Source of the DNA: Pseudolysinimonas yzui
GTDB lineage: Bacteria > Actinomycetota > Actinomycetes > Actinomycetales > Microbacteriaceae
Length of the DNA stretch: 64,000 nucleotides
Direction: 5' to 3'
Assembly: GCF_014653215.1 (NCBI RefSeq)
Contig: NZ_BNAI01000007.1
Span: 1 to 64,000 of the forward strand
The translations under genes and the position numbers were made by a program. Shown here in pieces: positions 29,335 through 37,193 of the stretch. How positions within the stretch are numbered: the first letter of the stretch is position 1; each line of letters begins with the position of its first letter. The notes under the pieces were generated by a model. The model did no database searches, had not been told where the DNA came from, and saw only the letters and a program-made list of their open reading frames with translations.

Positions 29335-29894
29335 GCCTCACCAGGATCGGACTCCTCGGGTAGACCCGCGACGGTTCGCCGAGCCTGCTCGGCCCACGCG
29401 ATGTGGGTGCGTTCGAGGGCAAGGCCCAGCTCGAGGGTCAGCCGCTGCAGGCTGTACTCCCGACTCCCGGCGAGGTCGGCCAGTTCCGGGAGCGGGATGG
29501 CTTCGTAGCGACTCAGCAGTTCGCGATGGAACTCGATCTGCTGGGCCAGCAACGCGTCGATCTGGGCCCCTGAGAGCGGCGCGGCGAAGAACAGCTGCAC
29601 GAGGAACGGATCGCGCCGAGCGGGGAGGGCGAGGTCGGTCACCAGCCACCGCGCGAGCTCGGCGCGGCCCGCATCCGTGATCCGGTACTCCTTGCGATTC
29701 GGACGACTCTCCTGCGCCTCGATCGCGCTCGCCACCCAGCCGTCGTCGGCCATCCGGTCGAGGGTGCGGTAGATCTGCGCCTGATCGGCGGGCCAGAAGT
29801 GGGCGACGGATGTGTCGAAGCATCGGGTCTTGAGGTCGTAGCCGGTCATCGGCCCCGACCGCAGGGTGCCCAGGATGGCGTGTGCGAGCGACAT
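29319..29894 (-). CDS. PadR-family regulator
   Basis: A 191-residue PadR protein with an N-terminal winged helix (about 1-90; LAHAILGTLRSGPMTGYDLKTR, then YRTLDRMADDGWV and YRITDAGRAELARWL) and the Vir-C-terminal dimerisation helices (about 95-180). I chose the ATG at 29894, which has AAAGGGG upstream. It is divergent from a DUF4188 gene with a perfect 9-bp inverted repeat between them, and is probably the repressor of both. Confidence 0.9.
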   Translation of the reverse strand: MSLAHAILGTLRSGPMTGYDLKTRCFDTSVAHFWPADQAQIYRTLDRMADDGWVASAIEAQESRPNRKEYRITDAGRAELARWLVTDLALPARRDPFLVQLFFAAPLSGAQIDALLAQQIEFHRELLSRYEAIPLPELADLAGSREYSLQRLTLELGLALERTHIAWAEQARRTVAGLPEESDPGEAQDVG

Positions 29895-29936
29895 CGAACC
29901 CCTTTGCGGATCGGTTGTCGGGAGGCTATCATCCTG

Positions 29937-29966
29937 ATCATATATTCGACTTGTCTCATATATGAT
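29937..29966. promoter_or_regulatory. putative PadR operator in the divergent promoter
   Basis: Perfect arms ATCATATAT (29937-29945) and ATATATGAT (29958-29966) flank 12 bases. Each arm contains a TATGAT -10-like hexamer, one on each strand, so a regulator bound here would cover both divergent promoters. Clear -35 elements are not visible. Assignment to the adjacent PadR protein is inferred from position. Confidence 0.65.
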
Positions 29967-29982
29967 TGATCGGAGCACTCGC

Positions 29983-30462
29983 ATGACGAACCTGCCGACC
30001 GGGCGATTCACCGCACACACCGACGAACCCTTCGTCGTCTTCCTCATCGGCATGCGGGTCAACCGATTCCGGGCGCTGCGCACGTGGTCGACGGTCGCCA
30101 AGGCCATGCCGCCCATGATGGAGTCGCTGATGACGCATCCCGAGAGCGGGCTGCTCGGCGCCGAGACGTTCTTCCGGCTCTGGCCGCTGACGACGATCAC
30201 CGTGTCGTATTGGCGCTCGTTCGAGCACCTCGAGCGCTTCGCACGCGCCACCGACGAGCCCCACCTCGAAGCGTGGCGGAACTTCAACCGCCTCGTCGGC
30301 TCCGACGGAACGGTCGGCGTGTGGCACGAGACCTACCCCGTTCCGGCCGGTGGATTCGAGACGATCTATGCCAACATGCCGGCTTTCGGCCTGGGAAAGG
30401 CGACCAGCCGCGTGCCCGCCGTCGGGCGCCGCGAGACCGCGCGACAGCGACTCGACGGGTGA
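29983..30462 (+). CDS. DUF4188 protein (monooxygenase-like fold)
   Basis: A 159-residue protein of the DUF4188 type, marked by GRFTAHTDEPFVVFLIGMRVNRF and YWRSFEHLERFAR. The fold resembles dimeric alpha+beta-barrel (phenylacetaldoxime dehydratase or heme-monooxygenase-like) proteins; the activity is unknown. I chose the ATG at 29983 because GGAG lies 7 bases upstream. An ATG at 29962 is inside the operator. It is controlled by the divergent PadR gene, by position. Confidence 0.85.
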   Translation: MTNLPTGRFTAHTDEPFVVFLIGMRVNRFRALRTWSTVAKAMPPMMESLMTHPESGLLGAETFFRLWPLTTITVSYWRSFEHLERFARATDEPHLEAWRNFNRLVGSDGTVGVWHETYPVPAGGFETIYANMPAFGLGKATSRVPAVGRRETARQRLDG

Positions 30463-30561
30463 CGTCGACGCTCGTCTGCTAGCGTTGCGGGTACTGAGTC
30501 ACTTTCAGTGATCTCTGCGTCGTAGAACGCTTCCTCTCCCTCCGGTTTCATTCGGCGGTCG

Positions 30562-30666
30562 ATGAGTCTCTTACGGCGAACGGATGTGGGCACCCCCACC
30601 TTCGCCAACCCGAACAAATCGGTCGTGCGCGTCTGCGCCGCGGCCGTCAGGAAATCACCACCATGA
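30562..30666 (+). CDS. 34-residue leader ORF coupled to the DEAD-box helicase
   Basis: ATG at 30562 opens a 34-residue basic peptide (MSLLRRTDVGTPT at the start, AVRKSPP at the end). Its TGA (30664-30666) overlaps the helicase ATG as ATGA. It lies in a leader of roughly 170 bases after a small TCACT/AGTGA hairpin near 30500-30511. The exact 4-base overlap suggests translational coupling or a regulatory leader peptide, but there is no clear ribosome site and the peptide matches no family I know, so it could be chance. Confidence 0.4.
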   Translation: MSLLRRTDVGTPTFANPNKSVVRVCAAAVRKSPP

Positions 30667-32126
30667 CCACCACCACCTTCAGCACGCTCGGCGTGCCGTT
30701 CCCACTCGCCGAAGTCCTCGCCCGCGAGGGCATGGCCGAGCCCTTCCCGATTCAGGCGGCGACGCTGCCCGACACCCTCGCCGGGCGCGACGTACTCGGC
30801 CGCGGCCGTACCGGCTCCGGCAAGACGCTCGCCTTCGGCATCCCGCTCGTCGCCCGCCTCGGCACCCGCCTCTCCGGCGGACCGCGCCGCGCCGGACGGC
30901 CGCTCGGCCTGATCCTCGCCCCGACGCGCGAACTCGCGACCCAGATCGAGGTCGCGATCGCTCCGCTCGCCAAGGCCTACGGCCTCACCTCGACGACCAT
31001 CTTCGGCGGCGTCTCGCAGCAGCGGCAGGTCGCCGCCCTGCGCGCCGGCGTCGACATCGTCGTGGCCTGCCCGGGTCGCCTCGAAGACCTCATGAAGCAG
31101 GGCCACATCAAGCTCGACGCGATCGAGATCACCGTGCTCGACGAGGCCGACCACATGGCCGACCTGGGCTTCCTGCCCGGCGTCACCCGCATCCTCACCG
31201 CCACCCCGGCGGACGGCCAGCGGATGCTGTTCAGCGCCACGCTGGACAACGGCGTCGACAAGCTCGCCAACCGGTTCCTCTCACGGCCGGTGAGCCACGG
31301 CGTCGACGCCCCCGGCATCCCGCAGGGCGCGATGGAGCACCACGTGCTCGCCGCCTCCGACGCCGCCGCGAAGAAGGAGCTCGTGATCGCGCTCGCGTCC
31401 GGCACGGGCCGCCGCATCATGTTCACCCGCACCAAGCACGTCGCCAAGCGCTGGGCCCGCGACCTCACGGCCGCCGGCATCCCCGCCGCCGACCTGCACG
31501 GCAACCTCAGCCAGGGTCAGCGCGACCGCAACCTCGCCGAGTTCTCCGAGGGCACCACCCGCGTGCTCGTCGCGACCGACATCGCCGCTCGCGGCGTGCA
31601 CGTCGACGACGTCGAGCTGGTCGTGCACATCGACCCGCCGGCCGAGCACAAGGCGTACCTGCACCGCTCCGGACGCACCGCCCGTGCGGGCAAGGAGGGT
31701 GTCGTCGTGACGCTCGTGCTGCCCGAACAGCGCAAGGACCTCGAGGTGCTCATGCGCAAGGCGGGCATCCAGGCCGCCGTTCAGTCGGTGACGGCGACAT
31801 CACCGGCCGTCGTCGAACTCGTCGGCGAGGTCGCCCCGCACGTGAAGCCCGCGCCCCGGCAGCCGACCCAGCCCCAACGCTCCGGAACCCCGAAGCCCCG
31901 GCAGTCGTCGGGGGGCCGCACCGGGCAGCAGAACTCCGGCGGGCAGCGTCAGCGCTCCCAGCGCGGGGGCGTGGCCTGGTCGTCCGAGGGCGGCGGGTCG
32001 ACGCAGCAGCCCCGCTCCGCCGGTCAGCAGCCCCGTTCCGGTGGTCAAGCCGGCGGTGGTGGCGGTCGCCGTCGTCGCCCGACCGGCGGACGCCCTGCAG
32101 CTGCCGAGGGCGGTCGCGGCCGTTAG
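30663..32126 (+). CDS. DEAD-box ATP-dependent RNA helicase
   Basis: A 487-residue protein with both RecA-like domains. The Q motif region is FPIQAATLP, motif I GRGRTGSGKTLAF (about 46-58), Ia PTRELATQ, II VLDEADHMADLGF, III FSATLDN and VI HRSGRTARAG. From about residue 375 the tail is Gln/Arg/Gly/Pro-rich and disordered, as in RhlE- and CsdA-type cold-response helicases that bind structured RNA. Translation may be coupled to a 34-residue leader ORF by an ATGA overlap. Confidence 0.95.
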   Translation: MTTTTFSTLGVPFPLAEVLAREGMAEPFPIQAATLPDTLAGRDVLGRGRTGSGKTLAFGIPLVARLGTRLSGGPRRAGRPLGLILAPTRELATQIEVAIAPLAKAYGLTSTTIFGGVSQQRQVAALRAGVDIVVACPGRLEDLMKQGHIKLDAIEITVLDEADHMADLGFLPGVTRILTATPADGQRMLFSATLDNGVDKLANRFLSRPVSHGVDAPGIPQGAMEHHVLAASDAAAKKELVIALASGTGRRIMFTRTKHVAKRWARDLTAAGIPAADLHGNLSQGQRDRNLAEFSEGTTRVLVATDIAARGVHVDDVELVVHIDPPAEHKAYLHRSGRTARAGKEGVVVTLVLPEQRKDLEVLMRKAGIQAAVQSVTATSPAVVELVGEVAPHVKPAPRQPTQPQRSGTPKPRQSSGGRTGQQNSGGQRQRSQRGGVAWSSEGGGSTQQPRSAGQQPRSGGQAGGGGGRRRRPTGGRPAAAEGGRGR

Positions 32127-32212
32127 AAGCGGCAGCGGTGGGACCATCGGCCCTGGGTCGCTGCGCCCGTCGCGACGAGACTCGCTTCCGTCCTGATCGG
32201 AAGGAGCGAACG

Positions 32213-32717
32213 ATGAGAGCGTTCGTCGTCTACGAGTCCATGTACGGCAACACCCAGTAGATCGCCGAGGCGATCGGAACGGCCCTCTCCGCGGCGGGCG
32301 CCGTCACGGTCGTTGACGTCGCCTCGGCCCCGCGAAGCCTGCCGACGGGCGTCGACCTGCTCGTCGTCGGCGGCCCCACCCAACGCCTTCTCCATGTCGC
32401 GGGCGTCGACCAGGCGTCAGGCCGCGATGTCCGGCGCTCGCACGACCGACGTCGAGTTCGGGATCCGGGAATGGCTGGGCGAGCTGACCGTGGGATCGCC
32501 GGCCCCGGCGGTCGCCACCTTCGACACCCGCGTGAAGACGCCCCGGCTGCCCGGGTCCGCCGCGAAGGCGGCCGCCCGGCTCGCCCGTCGGCTTCGGCTC
32601 GACGTTCGGGACCGCGAGAGCTTCTTCGTCGGCGATCAGGACGGTCCTCTCCTCGACGGCGAACTCGATCGGGCCGCGGACTGGGCCCGGGGCCTCGTAC
32701 ATGACCTCGACGACTGA
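32213..32717 (+). pseudogene. flavodoxin-domain protein, broken by a stop and a frameshift
   Basis: The ATG at 32213 has AAGGAG upstream and starts a flavodoxin: RAFVVYESMYGNTQ, the FMN phosphate loop, then an in-frame TAG at 32258-32260. The frame continues with IAEAIGTALSAAGAVTVVDVA and LLVVGGPT. At about 32381-32384 (ACC-CAAC-GCC) one extra base shifts the rest, NAFSMSRASTR to DLDD, into the +1 frame ending at 32717. Related proteins read VGGPTHAFSMS there, which places the lesion. Two independent lesions point to a real pseudogene rather than a sequencing slip. It follows the DEAD-box gene by 86 bases. Confidence 0.85.
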
Positions 32718-32762
32718 CTGGGGGCCCCGGCTCACGATGAGGCGGCGGGAGCGGGGACACGC

Positions 32763-33245
32763 TCAGCCGACGGGAGTCGCGCCCTCGAGCACGACGACGG
32801 GCGTGAGCGTCGACCGCAAGGCCGAGTAGTCGTCGAGACTCGCCCCGGGTTCGTACGCGCTGAAGCCGTCCCAGAGACGCTGCCGCTCCTCGCCCTGCGC
32901 CTCGCGGGCGATGACGTTCCGGGGCCCGTCGACGAGGTCGACGACAGCCTGCGGATTCGCCCGGAGGTTGTAGAGCCAGCCCGGGTGGGCTTCGGCCCAG
33001 CCGTTCATCGCGATCGTGACGATCGCGTCGCCGTCGAGGTAGTAGCCCAGGATCACGGCGCGCTCGACGCCGCTGCGCCGGCCGACGGTGCGCAGCCGCA
33101 GCATCCCGTAGTGGCCGGGCCGAGGGCGGGTGAGGCCACGCCGGCCGCCGGTGACCCGGTAGATCGCGCGGTGGATGACCCACGCCGCCCGCACCACCCA
33201 ACGCGGGGGGATGCGGGCGGCGGGGTTGGTCGGAGAGGTGGGCAT
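32763..33245 (-). CDS. F420/deazaflavin-dependent nitroreductase-family protein
   Basis: A 160-residue split-barrel protein of the DDN-like family (deazaflavin-dependent nitroreductase). It has RPGHYGMLRLRTVGRRSGVERAV near 45-67, GDAIVTIAMNGWAEAHPGWLYNLRANP and a late VVVLEGATPVG. Members bind F420 (some bind other flavins) and reduce quinones or nitro compounds. I chose the ATG at 33245: TTGACA and GACACT lie 17 bases apart upstream and put the transcription start on it. It converges on the flavodoxin pseudogene, a possible past redox partnership that I cannot support further. Confidence 0.87.
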   Translation of the reverse strand: MPTSPTNPAARIPPRWVVRAAWVIHRAIYRVTGGRRGLTRPRPGHYGMLRLRTVGRRSGVERAVILGYYLDGDAIVTIAMNGWAEAHPGWLYNLRANPQAVVDLVDGPRNVIAREAQGEERQRLWDGFSAYEPGASLDDYSALRSTLTPVVVLEGATPVG

Positions 33246-33280
33246 GACCCGAGTGTCAATGATGTTAGACAATGTGTCAA
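33246..33280 (-). promoter_or_regulatory. leaderless promoter with TGTCAA repeats
   Basis: On the minus strand TTGACA (33275-33280), 17 bases, GACACT (33252-33257), then 6 bases to the ATG. TGTCAA occurs twice in direct orientation 21 bases apart (33254-33259 and 33275-33280, plus strand), and TGTC-N10-GACA forms an inverted pair at 33254-33271. This suggests control by an unidentified repressor covering both promoter elements. Confidence 0.6.
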
Positions 33281-33404
33281 GCTTTCTTTACATCCTGACC
33301 ATCGACGACCCGAGCAGATTCCTCGCCCGGCGGCACATCCCGGAGGTGGCGGACCCCGTCGCGACGACCCCCCTCCCGTCGGCCCGCCCGTAGGCTCTTC
33401 AGCC

Positions 33405-33905
33405 ATGGGGCATGACAACACTCCGCCGAGCGGAGCCTGGCGCGACAGTCTGCCGTTCGCCGTGTGGCGCACCGAGAAGGCCGTCTCGCGCGTCGTCGAC
33501 CAGAACTTGTCGGGCCTCCCGGTCTCGACCACCCAGCTCGGCTGCTGCGTCACGATCGCCGAGAACGGGCCGACCTCGGCCGCCGAGATCGCCCGCCACT
33601 TCCGGGTCTCGCCGCAGAGCATCGTGGCCGCGTTCGCCAAGTTGGAGGAGGGCGGTTGGGTTCGGCGGCTGCCGCACCCCTCGCACCGGCGCATCGTGCT
33701 GTTCGACCTGACCGCTTCGGGGATCGAGCTGGTCGCCGAGGGACGCCGAGGGATGGGGGCGGCGAGCGTTCAGGTCGCTTCCGGTCTCGATCCCGACGAG
33801 CAGGTCATGCTCGCGACGCTGTTGCAGAAGGTCGTCGTCGCCTCGGGCGGTGCCGACCTTCCGGGAAGCGCGTGGCCGGTCGACGCACCTCACGGCGATA
33901 GTTGA
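33405..33905 (+). CDS. MarR-family regulator
   Basis: A 166-residue MarR protein. The winged helix covers about 45-110 (TSAAEIARHFRVSPQSIVAAF, then wing HPSHRRIVLFDLT), flanked by dimerisation helices. The ATG at 33405 follows TAGGCT by 8 bases. It lies 128 bases upstream of a LigM-type demethylase gene on the same strand, with a palindromic site between them, so it probably controls that gene and senses its aromatic substrate. That is inference from position. Confidence 0.88.
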   Translation: MGHDNTPPSGAWRDSLPFAVWRTEKAVSRVVDQNLSGLPVSTTQLGCCVTIAENGPTSAAEIARHFRVSPQSIVAAFAKLEEGGWVRRLPHPSHRRIVLFDLTASGIELVAEGRRGMGAASVQVASGLDPDEQVMLATLLQKVVVASGGADLPGSAWPVDAPHGDS

Positions 33906-33939
33906 CATCTGGTTGCGAATGTAACAACTAGTTGCGATC
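33902..33939 (+). promoter_or_regulatory. putative promoter and MarR operator of the LigM-type gene
   Basis: TTGACA (33902-33907) overlaps the MarR stop codon. Downstream are the palindrome CAACTAGTTG (33925-33934) and two direct copies of GTTGCGA (33912-33918 and 33931-33937). No -10 element is convincing at 17 bases. A small CGCCAG-ACA-CTGGCG hairpin lies further on at 33976-33990 in the roughly 100-base leader. Confidence 0.5.
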
Positions 33940-34033
33940 ACGTGCCAGGATGACCCCGGCGGCGCGGAACCTCGTCGCCAGACACTGGCGTCGACGATGA
34001 TCCGGTGTCTCACGACGACACAGGAGGGCCGCG

Positions 34034-35410
34034 ATGAACGGCTTCATCTCGCTGCAAGACCGTCTCGACCAGGTCGGCGGTAACGCCGCAACCCTGCTCC
34101 GCACCAACCCCTACCAGAGCTATCCCTTCCCCTACCCGCCCGACTGGGCGACCTGGCATGCGGAGCAATGGGGGTGGGCGAACACCTGCACCCTCTTCGA
34201 CCAGTCGCATCACATGAGCGACATCTACTTCACCGGCCCCGACGCGCTGCGCCTGTTCAGCGCCACCGGAGTCAACGGCTTCACCGGCTTCCGGGAGGGT
34301 CGCGCGAAGCAGTTCGTGGGCGTCAACGGTGCGGGGCAGTTCATCGGTGACGCCATCCTCTTCGGTCTCGAGAAGGAGCGCTACAGCCTGGTCGGCGCCC
34401 CGATCATCGCGAACTGGGTCGAATGGCACGCGAAGGCCGGGGGGTACGACGTCGAGGTCGAACACGACGACGCCAGCGAGTTCAACCGCACGGGCGGCCG
34501 GAAGCTCTGGCGATTCCAGCTCAACGGCCCCCTGACTCAGGATGTCGTCGAGAAGGCGGCGGGTGCGCCGCTCGGCGATGTGCCGTTCTTCGGCATGACC
34601 GACTTCGAGATCGCCGGCACCCCGGTTCGGGCCCTGAACCACACGATGGCGGGCGTGCCGGGGCTGCGCCACACCGGTCTGGAACTCTTCGGCCCCGTCG
34701 AACACTCGAGGCGCGTGCTCGACGCCCTGGTCGCGGCCGGCGAGGAGTTCGGTCTCGTTCGGGGTGGCTCGATGGCGTACACGTCGGCCGAGCACGAGAG
34801 CGGGTGGATCGCGGCGCCGATTCCCGCGATCTACGACCGGCCGGAGGAGCGTGCCTACCGTGAGTCGCTGTTCGGGTTCGCCGCCGAAGGGACGTTGCCC
34901 CTGACGGGCAGTTTCGACAGCGACGACATCACCGACTACTACACCTACCCCGAAGAGATCGGATACGGCCACCTGGTGAAGTTCGACCACGACTTCATCG
35001 GCCGCGAGGCACTCGAGGCCCGGGTCGGAACCCCGAGCCGCCGCAAGGTCTGGCTGGAGTGGAACGCGGACGACTTCATGCGGGTGATGCGCGACGCACT
35101 GTTCGGCGAGGGCGACCGCCCTCGGATCGTCTCGATTCCGAACCTCTTCCACATCTCGCAGCACTACGACGCCGTGCGCGCGGGCGACGAGGTCGTCGGC
35201 TTCTCGGGTTACGGCGGCTACACCGTGAACCTCGGCCGCGTGGTCAGCCACGGCGTGATCGCCGAGGCGCACGCGGTCGACGGACACGAGCTCGTGCTCG
35301 AGTGGGGTGAACCCCACGGGGGCAAGGAGCGCCGGTTCATGGAGCCGCACCACGTCTCGACGACCGTGCGGGTCACCGTCCACACGACATCGCCGGCCTT
35401 GAAGCGCTAG
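34034..35410 (+). CDS. tetrahydrofolate-dependent O-demethylase of the LigM / GcvT-like family
   Basis: A 458-residue aminomethyltransferase-fold protein. It resembles Sphingobium LigM (vanillate/3-O-methylgallate O-demethylase) through its length: WHAEQWGWANTCTLFDQSHHMSDIY near the start, SAEHESGWIAAPIPAIYDRPEE in the middle, and YYTYPEEIGYGHLVKFDHDF later. Such enzymes move the methyl of an aryl methyl ether to THF, giving 5-methyl-THF and a phenol. The ATG has AGGAGGG 5 bases upstream. A MarR gene precedes it. No vanillate ring-cleavage genes are adjacent, so the substrate is open. Its stop shares CTAG (35407-35410) with the convergent flotillin gene. Confidence 0.82.
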   Translation: MNGFISLQDRLDQVGGNAATLLRTNPYQSYPFPYPPDWATWHAEQWGWANTCTLFDQSHHMSDIYFTGPDALRLFSATGVNGFTGFREGRAKQFVGVNGAGQFIGDAILFGLEKERYSLVGAPIIANWVEWHAKAGGYDVEVEHDDASEFNRTGGRKLWRFQLNGPLTQDVVEKAAGAPLGDVPFFGMTDFEIAGTPVRALNHTMAGVPGLRHTGLELFGPVEHSRRVLDALVAAGEEFGLVRGGSMAYTSAEHESGWIAAPIPAIYDRPEERAYRESLFGFAAEGTLPLTGSFDSDDITDYYTYPEEIGYGHLVKFDHDFIGREALEARVGTPSRRKVWLEWNADDFMRVMRDALFGEGDRPRIVSIPNLFHISQHYDAVRAGDEVVGFSGYGGYTVNLGRVVSHGVIAEAHAVDGHELVLEWGEPHGGKERRFMEPHHVSTTVRVTVHTTSPALKR

Positions 35411-36867
35411 CTGGTCGGCGGCTTGGCGGCCGCGCGCGGCTTCCGCGGGGGCTGGTTGAGGGCATCCCCCGCGGCTTCGCCGGTCGCCCGGGCGTTGATG
35501 ACCTCGGCGATGTCGATGCCGGTGATGTCTTTCACGATCTGCGTCGACGTCGCGAGCTGACTCGCGACGCCCTGCCCAACGGCCGCGGCTCCGCTGCCGT
35601 CCGAGGAGATGACCGTCATGTTGGTAATCGCCGAGAGCGGTTCGGATGCCGCCCGCACGATGTCGGGGAGCTGCGCGATGATCTGCTGCTTGAGCAGCTC
35701 GCCACTGCGCTCGGCGAGCGCTTCGGCCTGGAGGCGCTGAGACTCCGCCTCGGCGGAACCCTTCACGCGGATCGCCTCGGCCTCGGCCTCACCCTCGGCC
35801 TTGAGGGCTTCGGCGGCGGCGATGCGGCGGTTGCGCTCGGCGAGACCCTCGGCCTCGGTCGCCTCGGCGGCCGACTTGCGGGAGTCGCGGTCGGCGTTCG
35901 CCTCGGCGACCGCGGCGGCGGCCGCGGCTTGCGCCCGCTTCTCCAGCGCGTACGCCTCGGCATCCGCCTGCGCCCGGATCTCGGCATCCAGCTCTTGCTT
36001 GCGCAGCCCGACGCGCTTGCCGGCGGTGACCTCCTGCTGCGCGACGACCTCCTGCTGCGCGATCGCCTCGGCGAGCGGGGCGGATGCGGCCGCCTCGGCG
36101 CGCGCCTTGTCGGTCTCCTTCTGGATGTCGGCGGTGCGCAGGTCGAGTTCGCGCTGAGCTTCCGCGACCGCCTGGTCGGCGGCGATGCGGGCCTGCTCGG
36201 AGTTGCGGCGGGCCTCGGCCTCGGCGATCTCGGCCACCTGCTTGACCCGGGCGGCCTCGGCGCGACCGAGGTCTTTGATGTAGCCGTTGTCGTCGTCGAT
36301 CTCTTTGATCTGCAGGGTGTCGATCGTGAGGCCCTGAACGTCGAGCGAGTCGCCGACCGCTTCGAGCACCTGGCCCTGCAGGGCCTGCCGGTTGGTGATG
36401 ATCTCGGTGACCGTGAGCTGGCCGACGATCGAGCGGATCGACCCCGACAGCACCTCTTCGGTGGAGGACTCGATCTGGTCCTGCTGGTTGAGGAAGCGCT
36501 GCGCGGCGGCCCGTACGAGCGGCTCGGAGCCGCCCACCTTCACGACCGCGACGGCGTTGACGCGGATCGTGATGGCATCCTTCGTCTGCGCGGTCGCCTG
36601 CACGTTGAGCTGCCGGCTGCGCAGGCTCAGCTTGTAGTGGGCCTCGACGATCGGCTTCACGAACACCCGCGAGCCGAACACGACCCGCTGCCCCGCGTTG
36701 GAGTCGGTCGGGTCGGCGCCGCGCTTCTGCCGCGATGTCACGATGATCGCCTCGTCGGGCTTGGCGATCTTGATGCCCCGCAGGACGACGATGAGCAGGA
36801 TCAGCAGGATCAGCGCGGCGACGCCGATGAGGATGATGAGGGTCGGGTCAGGCAGGAACGGCAGCAT
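35407..36867 (-). CDS. flotillin-like SPFH/band-7 protein
   Basis: A 486-residue protein. One N-terminal membrane helix (about 8-30) is followed by an SPFH domain (about 30-200, including VVFGSRVFVKPIVEAHYKLSLR). A long Ala/Glu-rich coiled coil (about 200-400; repeated EAEAR, AEAQRE, AEATEAEG units) precedes a short C-terminal part ending in basic PRKPRAAAKPP. This matches bacterial flotillins (FloT/YuaG), membrane-microdomain scaffolds. No NfeD gene is adjacent, though flotillins often have one. CATACT lies 7 bases before the ATG. Confidence 0.92.
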   Translation of the reverse strand: MLPFLPDPTLIILIGVAALILLILLIVVLRGIKIAKPDEAIIVTSRQKRGADPTDSNAGQRVVFGSRVFVKPIVEAHYKLSLRSRQLNVQATAQTKDAITIRVNAVAVVKVGGSEPLVRAAAQRFLNQQDQIESSTEEVLSGSIRSIVGQLTVTEIITNRQALQGQVLEAVGDSLDVQGLTIDTLQIKEIDDDNGYIKDLGRAEAARVKQVAEIAEAEARRNSEQARIAADQAVAEAQRELDLRTADIQKETDKARAEAAASAPLAEAIAQQEVVAQQEVTAGKRVGLRKQELDAEIRAQADAEAYALEKRAQAAAAAAVAEANADRDSRKSAAEATEAEGLAERNRRIAAAEALKAEGEAEAEAIRVKGSAEAESQRLQAEALAERSGELLKQQIIAQLPDIVRAASEPLSAITNMTVISSDGSGAAAVGQGVASQLATSTQIVKDITGIDIAEVINARATGEAAGDALNQPPRKPRAAAKPPTS

Positions 36868-36956
36868 GCCGACCAGTATGTCGGCAAACCGGGAGAAGCT
36901 CAGCTCCCGCTCTGCGCCACGCTTCGGCGGACTACGCTCTCCCCCAGGAGGTTCAC

Positions 36957-37169
36957 ATGGCAGGCAACATCCTCGGACGACTGGGCGGCGGTCCGCTCGA
37001 CGGCCAGATCATCCCGCTGCAGGTCGACGACCTCGCACACGTCGACGAAGAACTCGTACTGCCGTGGGACACCGGCCACCTCGTCTACCGCCGGGCCGGC
37101 GCACCCGAGAACACCGGCGAGCACGACGGCCCGACGACGGTGCCGTACCAGTTCGACACCCAGATGTGA
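36957..37169 (+). CDS. 70-residue conserved-looking protein, unknown function
   Basis: A 70-residue protein with an excellent AGGAGGT ribosome site ending 6 bases before the ATG. It is acidic and mixed beta-prone (GGPLDGQIIPLQVDDLAHVD, LPWDTGHLVYRR, VPYQFDTQ). There is no signal peptide, cysteine or known motif. It is divergent from flotillin and convergent with the mesD gene; neither suggests a role. The ribosome site and codon use support a real gene. Confidence 0.75.
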   Translation: MAGNILGRLGGGPLDGQIIPLQVDDLAHVDEELVLPWDTGHLVYRRAGAPENTGEHDGPTTVPYQFDTQM

Positions 37170-37193
37170 CCGTGCCGACCGCCGAACAGGCGG

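Noticed and set aside
30584-32260. Long Arg/Pro/His-rich frame overlapping the DEAD-box gene
   Set aside because: It is a shifted-frame shadow of a clear helicase gene; the composition is typical of GC-rich out-of-frame translation.
32213-32717. TAG read-through or recoded amino acid in the flavodoxin gene
   Set aside because: There is also a separate one-base frameshift further on, so simple recoding would not rescue the protein.
35407-36867. Plus-strand frames opposite flotillin
   Set aside because: They arise from the Ala/Glu codon repeats of the coiled coil read on the other strand.
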